Shown piece after piece: positions 8,368-16,989 of a DNA stretch of 64,000 nt (its first letter is position 1; every line of letters begins with the position of its first letter). The stretch covers positions 62,001 through 126,000 of the forward strand of contig JABLXX010000010.1 of the NCBI GenBank assembly GCA_013177825.1, read 5' to 3'. The notes under the pieces were generated by a model. That model saw nothing but the letters and a program-made list of their open reading frames with translations. It did not search any database and had not been told where the DNA came from. The position numbers and the translations under genes were made by a program. This DNA comes from Syntrophaceae bacterium. GTDB taxonomy: Bacteria > Desulfobacterota > Syntrophia > Syntrophales > PHBD01.

Positions 8368-9345
8368 ATGAAAAAGGCATTGATCACCGGCATCACCGGA
8401 CAGGACGGGGCCTACCTGTCCAGGTTCCTGCTGGACAAAGGGTATCGGGTCCTTGGCCTGGTGACCGATTACGACCGCTCGCAACTGGCCAATCTGAAGC
8501 AGGTGGGCGTTCTGGACCGTATCTCGCTCGTTTCGGGTGATCTCATGGACCTGGTGCGATTGAGAGATCGGATGGAGGATCTGCGGCCGGACGAGGTTTA
8601 TCACCTCGCCGCCCAGAGTTCCGTCGCCCAGTCTTTTCAGACCCCTGTCGATACGGTTACGTTCAACATCCAGAGCACCCAGCACCTGCTGGAGTCGATC
8701 CGCACCCTGGACCTGCCTGCCCGGTTTTACCAGGCCTCCTCCAGCGAGATGTACGGCCGGGTCAGGAACCTGCCGGTCATGGAAGAGTCGGTCTTCCATC
8801 CCGTCAGTCCCTACGCCATCTCCAAGGCGGCGGGCCACTGGCTGGCCGTCAACTACCGGGAGGCTTACGGACTCTTCTGCTGCTGCGGCATCCTCTTCAA
8901 CCATGAATCGGTGCTTCGGCCCCCCAACTACGTGACCAAGAAGATCGTTTCCGCGGCGGTCCGGATTTCACGGGGCTCCCGCGAAAAACTGACCCTGGGG
9001 AACGTGGAGATCCGCCGGGACTGGGGTTATGCCCCGGAGTACGTCAAATCCATGTGGCTCATGCTCCAGCAGGACGAGCCGGACGAATACGTCATCGCCA
9101 CGAGCGAGGCCCACAGCCTGCGCAGCTTTGCCGCCGCCGCCTTCTCCTGCCTCGACCTGGACTGGGAGGAGCACACCGTGATCGACCGGAGCCTCTTCCG
9201 GCCGTCCGACATCGACCTGATCTATGGCAATCCCGCCAAGGCCAGGAACAGGCTGGGCTGGGAATACGACATGACCTTCGATCAACTCGTCCGGCGGCTT
9301 GTGGAAGAGGAAATGGCCCACCAGGAAGAGATTCAGCCGGGTTGA
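8368..9345 (+). CDS. gmd: GDP-mannose 4,6-dehydratase
   Basis: Converts GDP-mannose to GDP-4-keto-6-deoxymannose, the precursor of GDP-fucose, GDP-rhamnose and GDP-perosamine. Diagnostic features: GITGQDGAYL at residues 8-17, Ser126/Glu127 in SSSEMYG, Tyr149/Lys153 in SPYAISK, and GILFNHES, which is close to invariant in Gmd. The open frame extends upstream to 8251, but the start at 8368 lies outside the preceding glycosyltransferase gene and gives a standard N-terminus and 325 residues. It overlaps the following gene by one base (TGATG). No GDP-fucose synthase (Fcl/WcaG) is evident in the window, although a fucosyltransferase-family gene lies at 15129. Confidence 0.92.
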   Translation: MKKALITGITGQDGAYLSRFLLDKGYRVLGLVTDYDRSQLANLKQVGVLDRISLVSGDLMDLVRLRDRMEDLRPDEVYHLAAQSSVAQSFQTPVDTVTFNIQSTQHLLESIRTLDLPARFYQASSSEMYGRVRNLPVMEESVFHPVSPYAISKAAGHWLAVNYREAYGLFCCCGILFNHESVLRPPNYVTKKIVSAAVRISRGSREKLTLGNVEIRRDWGYAPEYVKSMWLMLQQDEPDEYVIATSEAHSLRSFAAAAFSCLDLDWEEHTVIDRSLFRPSDIDLIYGNPAKARNRLGWEYDMTFDQLVRRLVEEEMAHQEEIQPG

Positions 9346-10565
9346 TGCCGAAGGCCATGGCAGACATCGCTTCCACGCCTTCGATACACGAGCTTCCCCC
9401 GCCTCCCCCGGGCCGGTCGGGCTGGCCCTGGACGGAGGGATGCCCGGCCCTTCCGCCGCTTCTGCCGGACGGTTCCCCCTGGCCCCGGATCAGCATTGTG
9501 ACGCCCTCCTTCAACCAGGGTATTTTTCTGGAGGAGACCATCCGCTCGGTCCTCCTGCAGGGGTATCAGAACCTGGAATACATCGTCGTCGACGGCGGCA
9601 GCACCGACGGCAGCATCGATGTCATCCGCCGCTACGATCCCTGGCTGGCCTTCTGGGCCAGCGAATCCGACGAAGGTCAGACGGATGCGATCCGGAAGGG
9701 AGTGCGGCAGTCGTCCGGCGAGATCCTGGCGTGGCTGAACTCGGACGATCTGTATTGCCCGGACGCCCTCAAGACCGCCGGAGCTTTTCTGGCCGCACAT
9801 CCGGGTACGGGACTCCTCTACGGTGACTGCGAGATGATCGACGAAGGAGGACGCGTGACGGGCAAATTCTCCGTCCGGCAGGGAGACCTGGCGGCGCTGC
9901 TCGGCGAGAACTATATCCCCCAGCCCAGTGCTTTCTGCCGCCGGGAGGCTTGGGAGGCTGTCGGGGGGCCCGATCCGGCCCTCCAGTACGTCATGGATTA
10001 CGACCTCTGGATCCGGCAGATCCTGAACGGTGTCCGGGCCTCCTATCTGCCGTCGGTTCTCTCCCGTTTCCGTTACCATGCCGTGTCCAAGTCCGGCGTT
10101 CTTTCCGTGGAATTCGGTTATGAGCTCCTGGACGTCCTGGACAGGATTTCCGTCTCCTGCCAGGACCCGCCGGTCCGCCGGGCGCTGCTGGAAGCCTACT
10201 CCCGGGCGTTCCGGACCATCCTTTCCCTTCACGAGCAGACGTCCTCCGATGAGCATCATCTCCACGAGGATTGGCTCCGGGTCTTGAAACGCTGGTCCGA
10301 TCACCTGGAGGATCGCCGGGCAGAGTACCGGCCTTTCGGCCGGCTGCCGGCAGACGGGTATTACGCCATCGGGAAGCATTACTGCCTGCTGGGGCGTATG
10401 AAGGAGGGAAGATCCTGTCTCCGGAAAGCCAGGGAAGTCGGAGGAAAGGCCTTCAACCGGGTCCTGCCGGCGCGGCTTGCCGCATCCCTGGGTGCTCGTT
10501 CCTTCCGCTGGTATCATGAAGGCTGTTTGGCTTTTTCCCGGGTCCTGACGGCCGGCAAGTCCTGA
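9345..10565 (+). CDS. Family 2 glycosyltransferase with long C-terminal extension
   Basis: The GT2 core starts at about residue 50 (ISIVTPSFNQGIFLEETIRS, then VVDGGSTDGS) with the acidic motif in AWLNSDDLY, followed by a region containing the MDYDLWIR motif frequent in this subfamily. The N-terminal 45 residues are proline-rich. Residues beyond about 270 form an additional, mostly helical domain of unknown role. The start at 9345 gives a TGATG junction with gmd and 406 residues; longer upstream readings overlap gmd and are not supported. The gene ends in another TGATG junction. Probably adds one sugar of the repeat unit. Confidence 0.88.
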   Translation: MPKAMADIASTPSIHELPPPPPGRSGWPWTEGCPALPPLLPDGSPWPRISIVTPSFNQGIFLEETIRSVLLQGYQNLEYIVVDGGSTDGSIDVIRRYDPWLAFWASESDEGQTDAIRKGVRQSSGEILAWLNSDDLYCPDALKTAGAFLAAHPGTGLLYGDCEMIDEGGRVTGKFSVRQGDLAALLGENYIPQPSAFCRREAWEAVGGPDPALQYVMDYDLWIRQILNGVRASYLPSVLSRFRYHAVSKSGVLSVEFGYELLDVLDRISVSCQDPPVRRALLEAYSRAFRTILSLHEQTSSDEHHLHEDWLRVLKRWSDHLEDRRAEYRPFGRLPADGYYAIGKHYCLLGRMKEGRSCLRKAREVGGKAFNRVLPARLAASLGARSFRWYHEGCLAFSRVLTAGKS

Positions 10566-11821
10566 TGGGCAAGCGCGTTCTCCTCTGTGCCGAGTGGTAT
10601 GCCCCCAGCGTCGGCGGCGTTCAGAAAGTGGTCCGGGAACTCGGCGAAGGACTGGTGCGGCGCGGCCATGATGTAACGGTGGCGACGACGAGCATCGACG
10701 GCCGCCCGGGCACATTGCCGGGCGGGGTTGCTGTCCGGGGCTTCGATGTCTCCGGCAACCTCGTCCTGGGAGTCCGGGGAGAGGCGGAGGAATACCGGCA
10801 GTTCGTTCTCGACGGCGGATTCGACGCGCTTCTCGTTTATGCCGCCCAGCAGTGGACGTTCGACGCCCTCTGGCCGATCCTTCCGCAGGTTCAGGCCCGC
10901 AAGATCCATGTCCCCTGCGGGTACTCATGCCTGTACGAGCCTTCCTATGAAGACTACTTCCGCCGGATGCCCGATATTCTGCGGCAGTTCGACCACCTGG
11001 TCTTCAACGCCACGGATTATCGGGATATCCAGTTTGCCAGGGAAAACGGTCTGGAGCGGTTTTCCGTCCTTCCGAACGGGGCCAGCGAGAGGGAATTCGC
11101 CGTCAGCCCCGTTCCGGACCTGCGGCAGCGGCTCGGCATCGCTCCCGAAGCCTTCGTTCTCCTCTCCGTGGGTTCGCCGCCTTTTGCCAAGGGGCATGCC
11201 GAGGTGGCCCAGGCCTATGCCCGGGCTTCTTTTCCCTTTCCCACGTGTCTCGTTCTCGACGGCCGCTACGAGCGGCGGTACCATCCCCCGGCCCAGAACC
11301 GGAGAGACCGGGTCCGGCTGCACCTGCGGGGCGTCCTGAAAAGGATCCTTCGCGGGCAGGAAAATCCCGCGCAACAGCTCCTGCTGGCCTGTCAGTCCAT
11401 ACGCCGGCAACGGGGGAAACAGGTGGTATTCACCGACCTCCCCCGGGAGGAAATGGTTGCCGCTTTCTTTGCGGCGGACCTGTTCGTCTTCGCGTCCCGG
11501 GTCGAATATTCCCCCCTGGTCCTCTTCGAGGCCGCCGCTGCGGGACTGCCGTTTCTCACGGTACCCGCCGGCAACGCCGATGAGATTGCAAGATGGACCG
11601 GGGCCGGGGAGATTGTCCCTGCCGAGCGGGACCGGGTTGGAAACACGCGCGTCTCTGTGGACGTCCTCTCGCAGGCCATGGCCGACCTGGCGACGGACAG
11701 GGAAAGATTGGGCATGCTCGGGCGGAGGGGACGGGAAAACTGGAAGCGGAATTACACCTGGGAAACGATTGTCGGACGCTATGAAGAACTCCTCTGTCCG
11801 GGCGGTCCCGGGAGGCTGTAA
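10565..11821 (+). CDS. Family 4 (GT-B) glycosyltransferase
   Basis: A 418-residue GT4-type enzyme. The N-terminus (LLCAEWYAPSVGGVQKVVREL) is the acceptor-domain loop typical of GT4; SVGSPPFAKGH begins the nucleotide-binding half, and SRVEYSPLVLFEAAAAGLPFL is the E-x7-E region. Its start overlaps the stop of the preceding glycosyltransferase (TGATG), so translation is likely coupled. There is no signal peptide or transmembrane segment. Donor and acceptor cannot be assigned. Confidence 0.88.
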   Translation: MGKRVLLCAEWYAPSVGGVQKVVRELGEGLVRRGHDVTVATTSIDGRPGTLPGGVAVRGFDVSGNLVLGVRGEAEEYRQFVLDGGFDALLVYAAQQWTFDALWPILPQVQARKIHVPCGYSCLYEPSYEDYFRRMPDILRQFDHLVFNATDYRDIQFARENGLERFSVLPNGASEREFAVSPVPDLRQRLGIAPEAFVLLSVGSPPFAKGHAEVAQAYARASFPFPTCLVLDGRYERRYHPPAQNRRDRVRLHLRGVLKRILRGQENPAQQLLLACQSIRRQRGKQVVFTDLPREEMVAAFFAADLFVFASRVEYSPLVLFEAAAAGLPFLTVPAGNADEIARWTGAGEIVPAERDRVGNTRVSVDVLSQAMADLATDRERLGMLGRRGRENWKRNYTWETIVGRYEELLCPGGPGRL

Positions 11822-11830
11822 GGAGAAAGC

Positions 11831-12553
11831 ATGAAGATTCTCGTCATGTGCGGGGGGCGCGGCCGGCGCCTGGGGAAGCTCACGGACCGGGTTCCCAAGC
11901 CCCTGGTCTGTCTCAACGGGAAGACCATCCTGGAACTCAAGATCGAGGAATATTTGCGGCAGGGTTGCCGGAATTTCATCTTCTGTACCGGATACCGCGG
12001 GGATCTCATCCGGGAGGCGGTCCGCCGGTATGAGGACCGGATCGACGCCGTATTCTCCGATGCCGGGGAGGAGGCAGGCATCCTGGAGCGCCTCTGCCAT
12101 GCCAGGGAGCTGTTCGACGACCAGGTCTTCATGACCTACGGGGACACCTTCACCAACCTGTCCCTGGCAAAGCTGCTCGCGTTCCACGAGGAAGGGGGCC
12201 ACGAGGCCACCCTGGTCACGGCCCCCATTCAGAACCCCTTCGGGCTGGTGGAGTTCGACGGCCGCAACCGGGTGACCAGCTTCCGGGAGAAGCCGGTCCT
12301 GAAGTACTACATCGGTCATGCGGTGGTCCGGAAATCGGCCCTCCGGTTCGTGCCTGACGAGATCCGCCGCATGAGGGACGGGGAGGGCCTGGTGGCCTTT
12401 TTCAAGATCCTGATGGCCATGGAAAGGCTCGGGGCTTATGAGCACACGGGGCTGGAGATCAGTTTCAACACTCCCGACGAGCTGAAAATGGCAGAAGAGA
12501 AACTCTGTCAATTCTATACGATGTCCGAGGTGGAGGATGGTCTGGAAGGATAA
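11831..12553 (+). CDS. Sugar-phosphate nucleotidyltransferase
   Basis: Activates a sugar 1-phosphate with an NTP. The start MKILVMCGGRGRRLGKLT has the GGxGxRL nucleotide-binding signature and is followed by PKPLV; MTYGDTF holds the metal-binding Asp of the core. Length is 240 residues. It resembles the short nucleotidyltransferases of heptose-1-phosphate guanylyltransferase or glucose-1-phosphate cytidylyltransferase type, but the base specificity cannot be read. An AAGGAGA Shine-Dalgarno lies just upstream. Its 3' end overlaps the following SDR gene by 17 bases, suggesting a pathway pair that activates a sugar and then modifies it. Confidence 0.84.
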   Translation: MKILVMCGGRGRRLGKLTDRVPKPLVCLNGKTILELKIEEYLRQGCRNFIFCTGYRGDLIREAVRRYEDRIDAVFSDAGEEAGILERLCHARELFDDQVFMTYGDTFTNLSLAKLLAFHEEGGHEATLVTAPIQNPFGLVEFDGRNRVTSFREKPVLKYYIGHAVVRKSALRFVPDEIRRMRDGEGLVAFFKILMAMERLGAYEHTGLEISFNTPDELKMAEEKLCQFYTMSEVEDGLEG

Positions 12554-13517
12554 GAGCGTTCTGGTGACGGGAGGGGCCGGGTTCATCGGTTCCCATTTGA
12601 CGAAGCGGCTGGTCCGGCTGGGAGCCCGGGTCTCGGTCCTGGTGAAATACCGGAGCATCATCGACAATGTCCGCCTGAGCCCGGTCTGGGACGACATCCA
12701 GGTGATCGAGGGGGATCTCAGAAACATCGATTCCCTGAAGCCGTTCCGCGACCAGTCTTATGACACGGTCTTTCACCTCGCGGCTTACAACCACGTCGGG
12801 GACAGCTTCCTGCACGTGAACGAGGCCCTCATGTCCAATGCCGTGGCGACGGCCAACCTCCTGGAGTCCGCCCCCGAATTTGGGCGATTCATCTACATTT
12901 CCTCCTCGGAGGTCTACGGCTACCAGACGGCGGTTCCCTTTTCGGAGGGTTTCACGCCGTTTCCCATCTCGCCGTATGCCATCGGCAAATATGCGGGGGA
13001 GCTTTACGCCCGGATGAAACGGCACGTCACGAACCAGCCCATCGTCTGTGTGCGGCCCTTCAACACGTTCGGTCCCTACCAGAGCGAGCGGGCCGTGATC
13101 CCCGAACTGATCGGCCGCTGCCTCCGGGGGCTTCCCGTGGAGACCACGGAGGGCATCCAGACGCGGGAGTTCAACTACGTGGACAACATCGTCGATGCCT
13201 TCGTAATTGTCGCCGGGATGCCCGTTCCTCCGGAGGACCAGGTCGTCAACATCGGCTCCAACCGGGAGATCGCCATCCGGGACCTGGTCCGCCGGATCCA
13301 CGAGGCAACGGGCTCGAAGTCGGAGCTCCGGATCGGCCATCTCCCGAACCGTCCCACGGAGATCTGGCGCATGTGCGCAGACAACGAGCGGGCCGCCGAA
13401 TGCCTCGGCTGGACCCCCCGGGTCACCTTCGAAGAGGGGCTGGAGCGGACGGTTGCATGGTATCGGCGGTACCTGGACGTGTTCCATCAGCCCCGGTCCG
13501 CCCTCAACGAGCTGTGA
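12537..13517 (+). CDS. NAD-dependent epimerase/dehydratase (extended SDR)
   Basis: Residues 12-18 GGAGFIG bind the cofactor; SSSEVYG and Tyr147/Lys151 in SPYAIGK form the active site. RPFNTFGPYQSERAVIPELI and REFNYVDNIVDAF are strongly like dTDP-glucose or CDP-glucose 4,6-dehydratase and UDP-glucuronate decarboxylase relatives. The GTSEVYG-type Thr/Ser and Glu suggest a dehydratase-like member, but the exact reaction is uncertain. The start lies within the end of the nucleotidyltransferase gene (17-base overlap), which implies coupled expression. Length is 326 residues. Confidence 0.86.
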   Translation: MVWKDKSVLVTGGAGFIGSHLTKRLVRLGARVSVLVKYRSIIDNVRLSPVWDDIQVIEGDLRNIDSLKPFRDQSYDTVFHLAAYNHVGDSFLHVNEALMSNAVATANLLESAPEFGRFIYISSSEVYGYQTAVPFSEGFTPFPISPYAIGKYAGELYARMKRHVTNQPIVCVRPFNTFGPYQSERAVIPELIGRCLRGLPVETTEGIQTREFNYVDNIVDAFVIVAGMPVPPEDQVVNIGSNREIAIRDLVRRIHEATGSKSELRIGHLPNRPTEIWRMCADNERAAECLGWTPRVTFEEGLERTVAWYRRYLDVFHQPRSALNEL

Positions 13518-13533
13518 TGCGGGTGCACCCTGC

Positions 13534-14397
13534 ATGAGAATCGGGATCACCGGATCGCAGGGCTTCATCGGCGGGTTCCTCTCCCGTTTCCTGTCCGGGG
13601 ACGGGCACGACGTGATCCCCCTGGACGCCTTCACCCGCCGTTCCACGAATGAGAAAAACCGGAACGATTTCCCCTGCGGGCTGGATTGGGTCCTCCATTT
13701 CGGCGCCTCCACGTCGATTCCCAGGAGCTTCGAGGACCCGTTGGCAGTATATGCCAACAACACGGGATCCACGCTGCTCGCTCTGGAGATCGCCAGGCTC
13801 TCCCGTGCCCCCTTTCTCTTCATGAGTTCCTATGTTTACGGTCGGCCGCAGTATCTCCCCATCGACGAGTCCCATCCCGTCGAGGCCCTGAATCCTTACA
13901 TGGGGAGCAAGATCGCCGGCGAGGTGATCAGCCGGCAGTGGGGTGGCCTGACAGGCATTCCCGTCATCGCCCTTCGCGGCTTTCTGATCTACGGGGACAG
14001 CCGGTCGCCGGGGCGCCTGATCCCGGACCTCCTGGATTCGGCGAGGCGCGGAACCCCTTTTGTGCTCAAGGACCCAGCGCCCCGGAGAGACTACCTGTAC
14101 ATCCGGGATTTTGCCGCCCTGGTCCGGGCGATCCTTTCTACGGAGCCCGTACCGGCGGGAACGTACAACGTAGGCGGTGGCGAGACCCACAGCAACCTGG
14201 AGGTGGCCGGGCTTTTCCGGCTGCTTTCTCCGACGCCTTTTTCGCTGGAGATCGCGGACCTGCCGAGAAGAAACGACGTCGATGACATCTCCGTGGACAT
14301 TCGCCTCGTGAAGCGGGCATTCACATGGGAGCCCCGCTATTCTCTTGAGGAAGGGATCAAGGAGCTTCTGTCCGACCCCCGGCAGGAGGCGTTCTGA
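13534..14397 (+). CDS. NAD-dependent epimerase/reductase (extended SDR)
   Basis: Short SDR of 287 residues: GSQGFIG at 7-13, then Tyr122/Lys126 in NPYMGSK. The length and the LRGFLIYG and RDYLYIRDFAALV segments fit 4-keto-reductases or 4-epimerases. ATG 13534 is chosen because the canonical Rossmann start MRIGITG follows immediately; the open frame upstream lies inside the previous gene. Together with the preceding nucleotidyltransferase and SDR it could complete synthesis of a 6-deoxy sugar nucleotide. The product is unknown. Ends in TGATG with the next gene. Confidence 0.84.
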   Translation: MRIGITGSQGFIGGFLSRFLSGDGHDVIPLDAFTRRSTNEKNRNDFPCGLDWVLHFGASTSIPRSFEDPLAVYANNTGSTLLALEIARLSRAPFLFMSSYVYGRPQYLPIDESHPVEALNPYMGSKIAGEVISRQWGGLTGIPVIALRGFLIYGDSRSPGRLIPDLLDSARRGTPFVLKDPAPRRDYLYIRDFAALVRAILSTEPVPAGTYNVGGGETHSNLEVAGLFRLLSPTPFSLEIADLPRRNDVDDISVDIRLVKRAFTWEPRYSLEEGIKELLSDPRQEAF

Positions 14398-15122
14398 TGG
14401 TCGGAAGCGTCGTGAACCGGATCCGTGCCCTGTTGGGTCATCCTCCGGGGGAAGCCATGGTGAATGCCTCGTGCCGCGAGTTCGAGGTGAACAAATGGGT
14501 TCTGTCGGAGTTCATCCTGCGGGAGCTTGTTCCCGTTGTCGGAATTCACCCGTTTCCGCTCGACGAACTGCTGCTGATGACCGGCGCCGTGTGCCGCTGC
14601 CGTCCCCGGCATATCTACGAATGGGGGACGAACATCGGCACGTCGGCGAGGATTTTCTTCGAGACGGCCCGGCGTTTCCGCCTGCAAACGGAGATCCATT
14701 CCATCGACCTGCCGGACGACACGGATCATGTGGAACATCCTCGCAAGCGGCGGGGAATCCTGGTCCGGGGCCGGGAAAACGTCCGGCTCTACCAGGGGGA
14801 CGGCCTGGAGGTTTCCCTCCGCCTCTCCCGTGACCTGGACCCGGGGACTCCCCTCCTTTTTTTCCTCGACGGAGATCACGGCTACGACTCGGTTTCCAGG
14901 GAACTGAATGAGATCATGGAGAAGCGGCCGGGGGCATCCATTCTCATACACGATACATTCAATCAGTCATCCGAATCCGGTTACAACACAGGCCCGTGGC
15001 GGGCCGTCAAAGACGCCCTGCGGGCTTTCCCCGGGCGCTATGCCCGCCTTTCCACGCAGGCCGGGCTACCCGGCATGACCCTTCTCGTTCCCGATGCAGC
15101 CGGATCGGCCGGGAAGGAATAG
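14397..15122 (+). CDS. Class I SAM methyltransferase (CmcI/Methyltransf_24-like)
   Basis: A 241-residue protein. HIYEWGTNIGTSARIFFETA is the SAM-binding loop with the G-x-G pattern, EIHSIDLPDD supplies the acidic motif II residue, and LLFFLDGDHGYDSVSREL matches the DGxHxYxxVxxDL motif of the family. It resembles the gene at 4584 in organisation but not in close sequence. It probably methylates a sugar hydroxyl or a linked group. Translationally coupled to the SDR gene before it through TGATG. Confidence 0.8.
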   Translation: MVGSVVNRIRALLGHPPGEAMVNASCREFEVNKWVLSEFILRELVPVVGIHPFPLDELLLMTGAVCRCRPRHIYEWGTNIGTSARIFFETARRFRLQTEIHSIDLPDDTDHVEHPRKRRGILVRGRENVRLYQGDGLEVSLRLSRDLDPGTPLLFFLDGDHGYDSVSRELNEIMEKRPGASILIHDTFNQSSESGYNTGPWRAVKDALRAFPGRYARLSTQAGLPGMTLLVPDAAGSAGKE

Positions 15123-15128
15123 CCGGCG

Positions 15129-16010
15129 ATGGTGATCGTACGCCTGAACGGGGGGCTCGGGAATCAGCTGTTCCAATATGCGGCGGGCCGAATGCTGGCC
15201 GATTTCCACCGGACGGAGCTGAAGCTGGATCTGAATGCCTTTCACGCCGGTCAGGGGCGTACCTACCGTCTGAATCACTTCCGGATCCGGGAAAGCGTTG
15301 CCGACGAGGAGGAAATCGACGCCCTCTGCGGACCGCCCCGGAATTCATTCCGGGGGATTGCCTTTCGCTTCCTTCAGAGGTTGAAGCCGTTCCATCGGCG
15401 TTCCATCTTCCACGAAAGGCATATCGGACGCTACGATCCGGACATCCTTAAAACTCCGAAGAGCGTTTATCTCCGCGGATACTGGCAGAGTGAAAAGTAT
15501 TTTCTGCCCGTCGCCGACGCCATCCGGAGAGAAGTCGTCGGGACGGAACCCCCGGACGCCCGTAGCCGGGACCTGAAGGCGGAAATCCTCCGGACCTCCT
15601 CTGTGAGCGTCCATGTGCGCCGGGGGGACTACGTGACGGACCCTGCGGCACGCGAGGTCCACCGTCTCTGCGACGATGATTATTACCGGCGCTGTGTGCG
15701 GTTCCTGGAGGACAGGGTGGAGGATCTCCACTGTTTCGTCTTTTCCGACGAGCCCGAGTGGGTGCGGCGGAACCTGGACCTGGGGAGGCCGTCCGTCGTG
15801 GTGGATCACAACGGCGGGGAGAAGGACTACGAAGACCTGCTTCTCATGAGCCGGTGCCGTCACCACATCATCGCGAACAGCAGTTTCAGCTGGTGGGGTG
15901 CCTGGCTGAGCGGATATCCCGAAAAAATCGTTCTGGCACCGCGAAGCTGGTTCCGGGCGGGCACCCTGGAGGAGACCGACATCGTTCCGGATTCCTGGAT
16001 CAGGATGTAG
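15129..16010 (+). CDS. Family 11 glycosyltransferase (alpha-1,2-fucosyltransferase type)
   Basis: Strong GT11 signatures: GGLGNQLFQYAAG at residues 8-20 and HVRRGDY at 162-168, the motif that binds GDP-fucose in alpha-1,2- and alpha-1,6-fucosyltransferases. The C-terminal ANSSFSWWGAWL is also family-typical. Length is 293 residues. The donor is expected to be GDP-L-fucose, which fits gmd at 8368; a dedicated GDP-fucose synthase was not found in the window, so another gene or another GDP-sugar may be used. Cytoplasmic enzyme acting on the growing lipid-linked unit. Confidence 0.92.
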   Translation: MVIVRLNGGLGNQLFQYAAGRMLADFHRTELKLDLNAFHAGQGRTYRLNHFRIRESVADEEEIDALCGPPRNSFRGIAFRFLQRLKPFHRRSIFHERHIGRYDPDILKTPKSVYLRGYWQSEKYFLPVADAIRREVVGTEPPDARSRDLKAEILRTSSVSVHVRRGDYVTDPAAREVHRLCDDDYYRRCVRFLEDRVEDLHCFVFSDEPEWVRRNLDLGRPSVVVDHNGGEKDYEDLLLMSRCRHHIIANSSFSWWGAWLSGYPEKIVLAPRSWFRAGTLEETDIVPDSWIRM

Positions 16011-16065
16011 CGAAGCACATGATTTTAAAGGATCGCAAACGGAAGAGGACAGGGGAGCAAGGGGA

Positions 16066-16989
16066 ATGAGGGCTCTCGTACTGGGCGGCAACGGCTTCAT
16101 CGGATCGCATCTTACGGACCGGCTGCTTATGGAAGGCCACGACGTACGGGTGTTCGACAAGTACGAAGAGCGCTGTCGGCCCCCCCTGCGCGGGGTGGAT
16201 TATCACCTCGGCGATTTCGGCAACCGCGGCCTCCTGGCGGAGGCTCTCCGGGACCGGGAGGTAGTTTACCACCTGGTCTGGAATACCGTGCCGAAGACCT
16301 CCAACGACGACGCCTTCTTTGACGTCTCCTCCAACCTGGCGGACACCTTGTTTCTTCTCGAGGAATGCGTCCGCCGGGAAATCGGCCGGATCGTCTTCAT
16401 CTCCTCGGGGGGGACCGTGTACGGGAATCCCCGGAGCCTGCCCGTTTCCGAGGAGAGCCCCACCGAGCCCCTTTGCTCGTACGGCATCACGAAGCTGGCG
16501 GTGGAGAAATACCTGGCCCTGTACCGCCATCTGCACGGGCTGGAATACGTGATTCTCCGGCCCTCCAATCCCTACGGCATCCGGCAGAATCCGCTCGGGT
16601 CCCAGGGGGCCGTCTCGGTTTTCCTCTGGCGGCTGGCCCGGGGGGAATCCCTGGATATCTGGGGAGACGGCAGCGTCGTCCGGGACTACGTGTTCATCGG
16701 GGACCTGGTGGACGGCATCTACCGGGCCTCCGTCTCCCGGACGCCGTCCCGGATTTTCAATCTCGGCAGCGGCCGGGGGATTTCCCTCAATCAATTGCTG
16801 TCGGTGATCCATACCGTTACCGGGAGGGAGGCGGCCGTCCGCTACAGCGGCGGGAGACGATTCGACGTGCCGGAGATCTATCTCGACATCGAAAGGGCAA
16901 GGCGTGAACTGGGATGGGAACCCGTGACCACCCTGGAGGAAGGCATCGGGCGGACCTGGAGGCAGGTCCTGGAGGCCTGCCGGTCGTGA
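16066..16989 (+). CDS. NAD-dependent epimerase (UDP-glucose 4-epimerase-like SDR)
   Basis: Residues 7-13 GGNGFIG form the Rossmann loop, SSGGTVYG and Tyr139/Lys143 in CSYGITK the active site, and ILRPSNPYG plus RDYVFIGDLVDGIY the substrate domain, in a 307-residue protein. In this family the YGITKLxVEKYL segment is typical of 4-epimerases such as GalE/GNE-type enzymes. Which hexose or hexosamine it converts is unknown. It starts 55 bases after the GT11 gene and overlaps the next glycosyltransferase by GTGA. Confidence 0.88.
   Translation: MRALVLGGNGFIGSHLTDRLLMEGHDVRVFDKYEERCRPPLRGVDYHLGDFGNRGLLAEALRDREVVYHLVWNTVPKTSNDDAFFDVSSNLADTLFLLEECVRREIGRIVFISSGGTVYGNPRSLPVSEESPTEPLCSYGITKLAVEKYLALYRHLHGLEYVILRPSNPYGIRQNPLGSQGAVSVFLWRLARGESLDIWGDGSVVRDYVFIGDLVDGIYRASVSRTPSRIFNLGSGRGISLNQLLSVIHTVTGREAAVRYSGGRRFDVPEIYLDIERARRELGWEPVTTLEEGIGRTWRQVLEACRS

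Noticed and set aside
6735-8396. 553-codon minus-strand open frame
   Set aside because: Lies opposite a methyltransferase-like and a GT4 gene with clear motifs, and spans their junction; no ribosome site or recognisable domain.
10925-12727. 600-codon minus-strand open frame
   Set aside because: Antisense to a GT4 gene, the nucleotidyltransferase and an SDR start; composition is that of a shadow frame.
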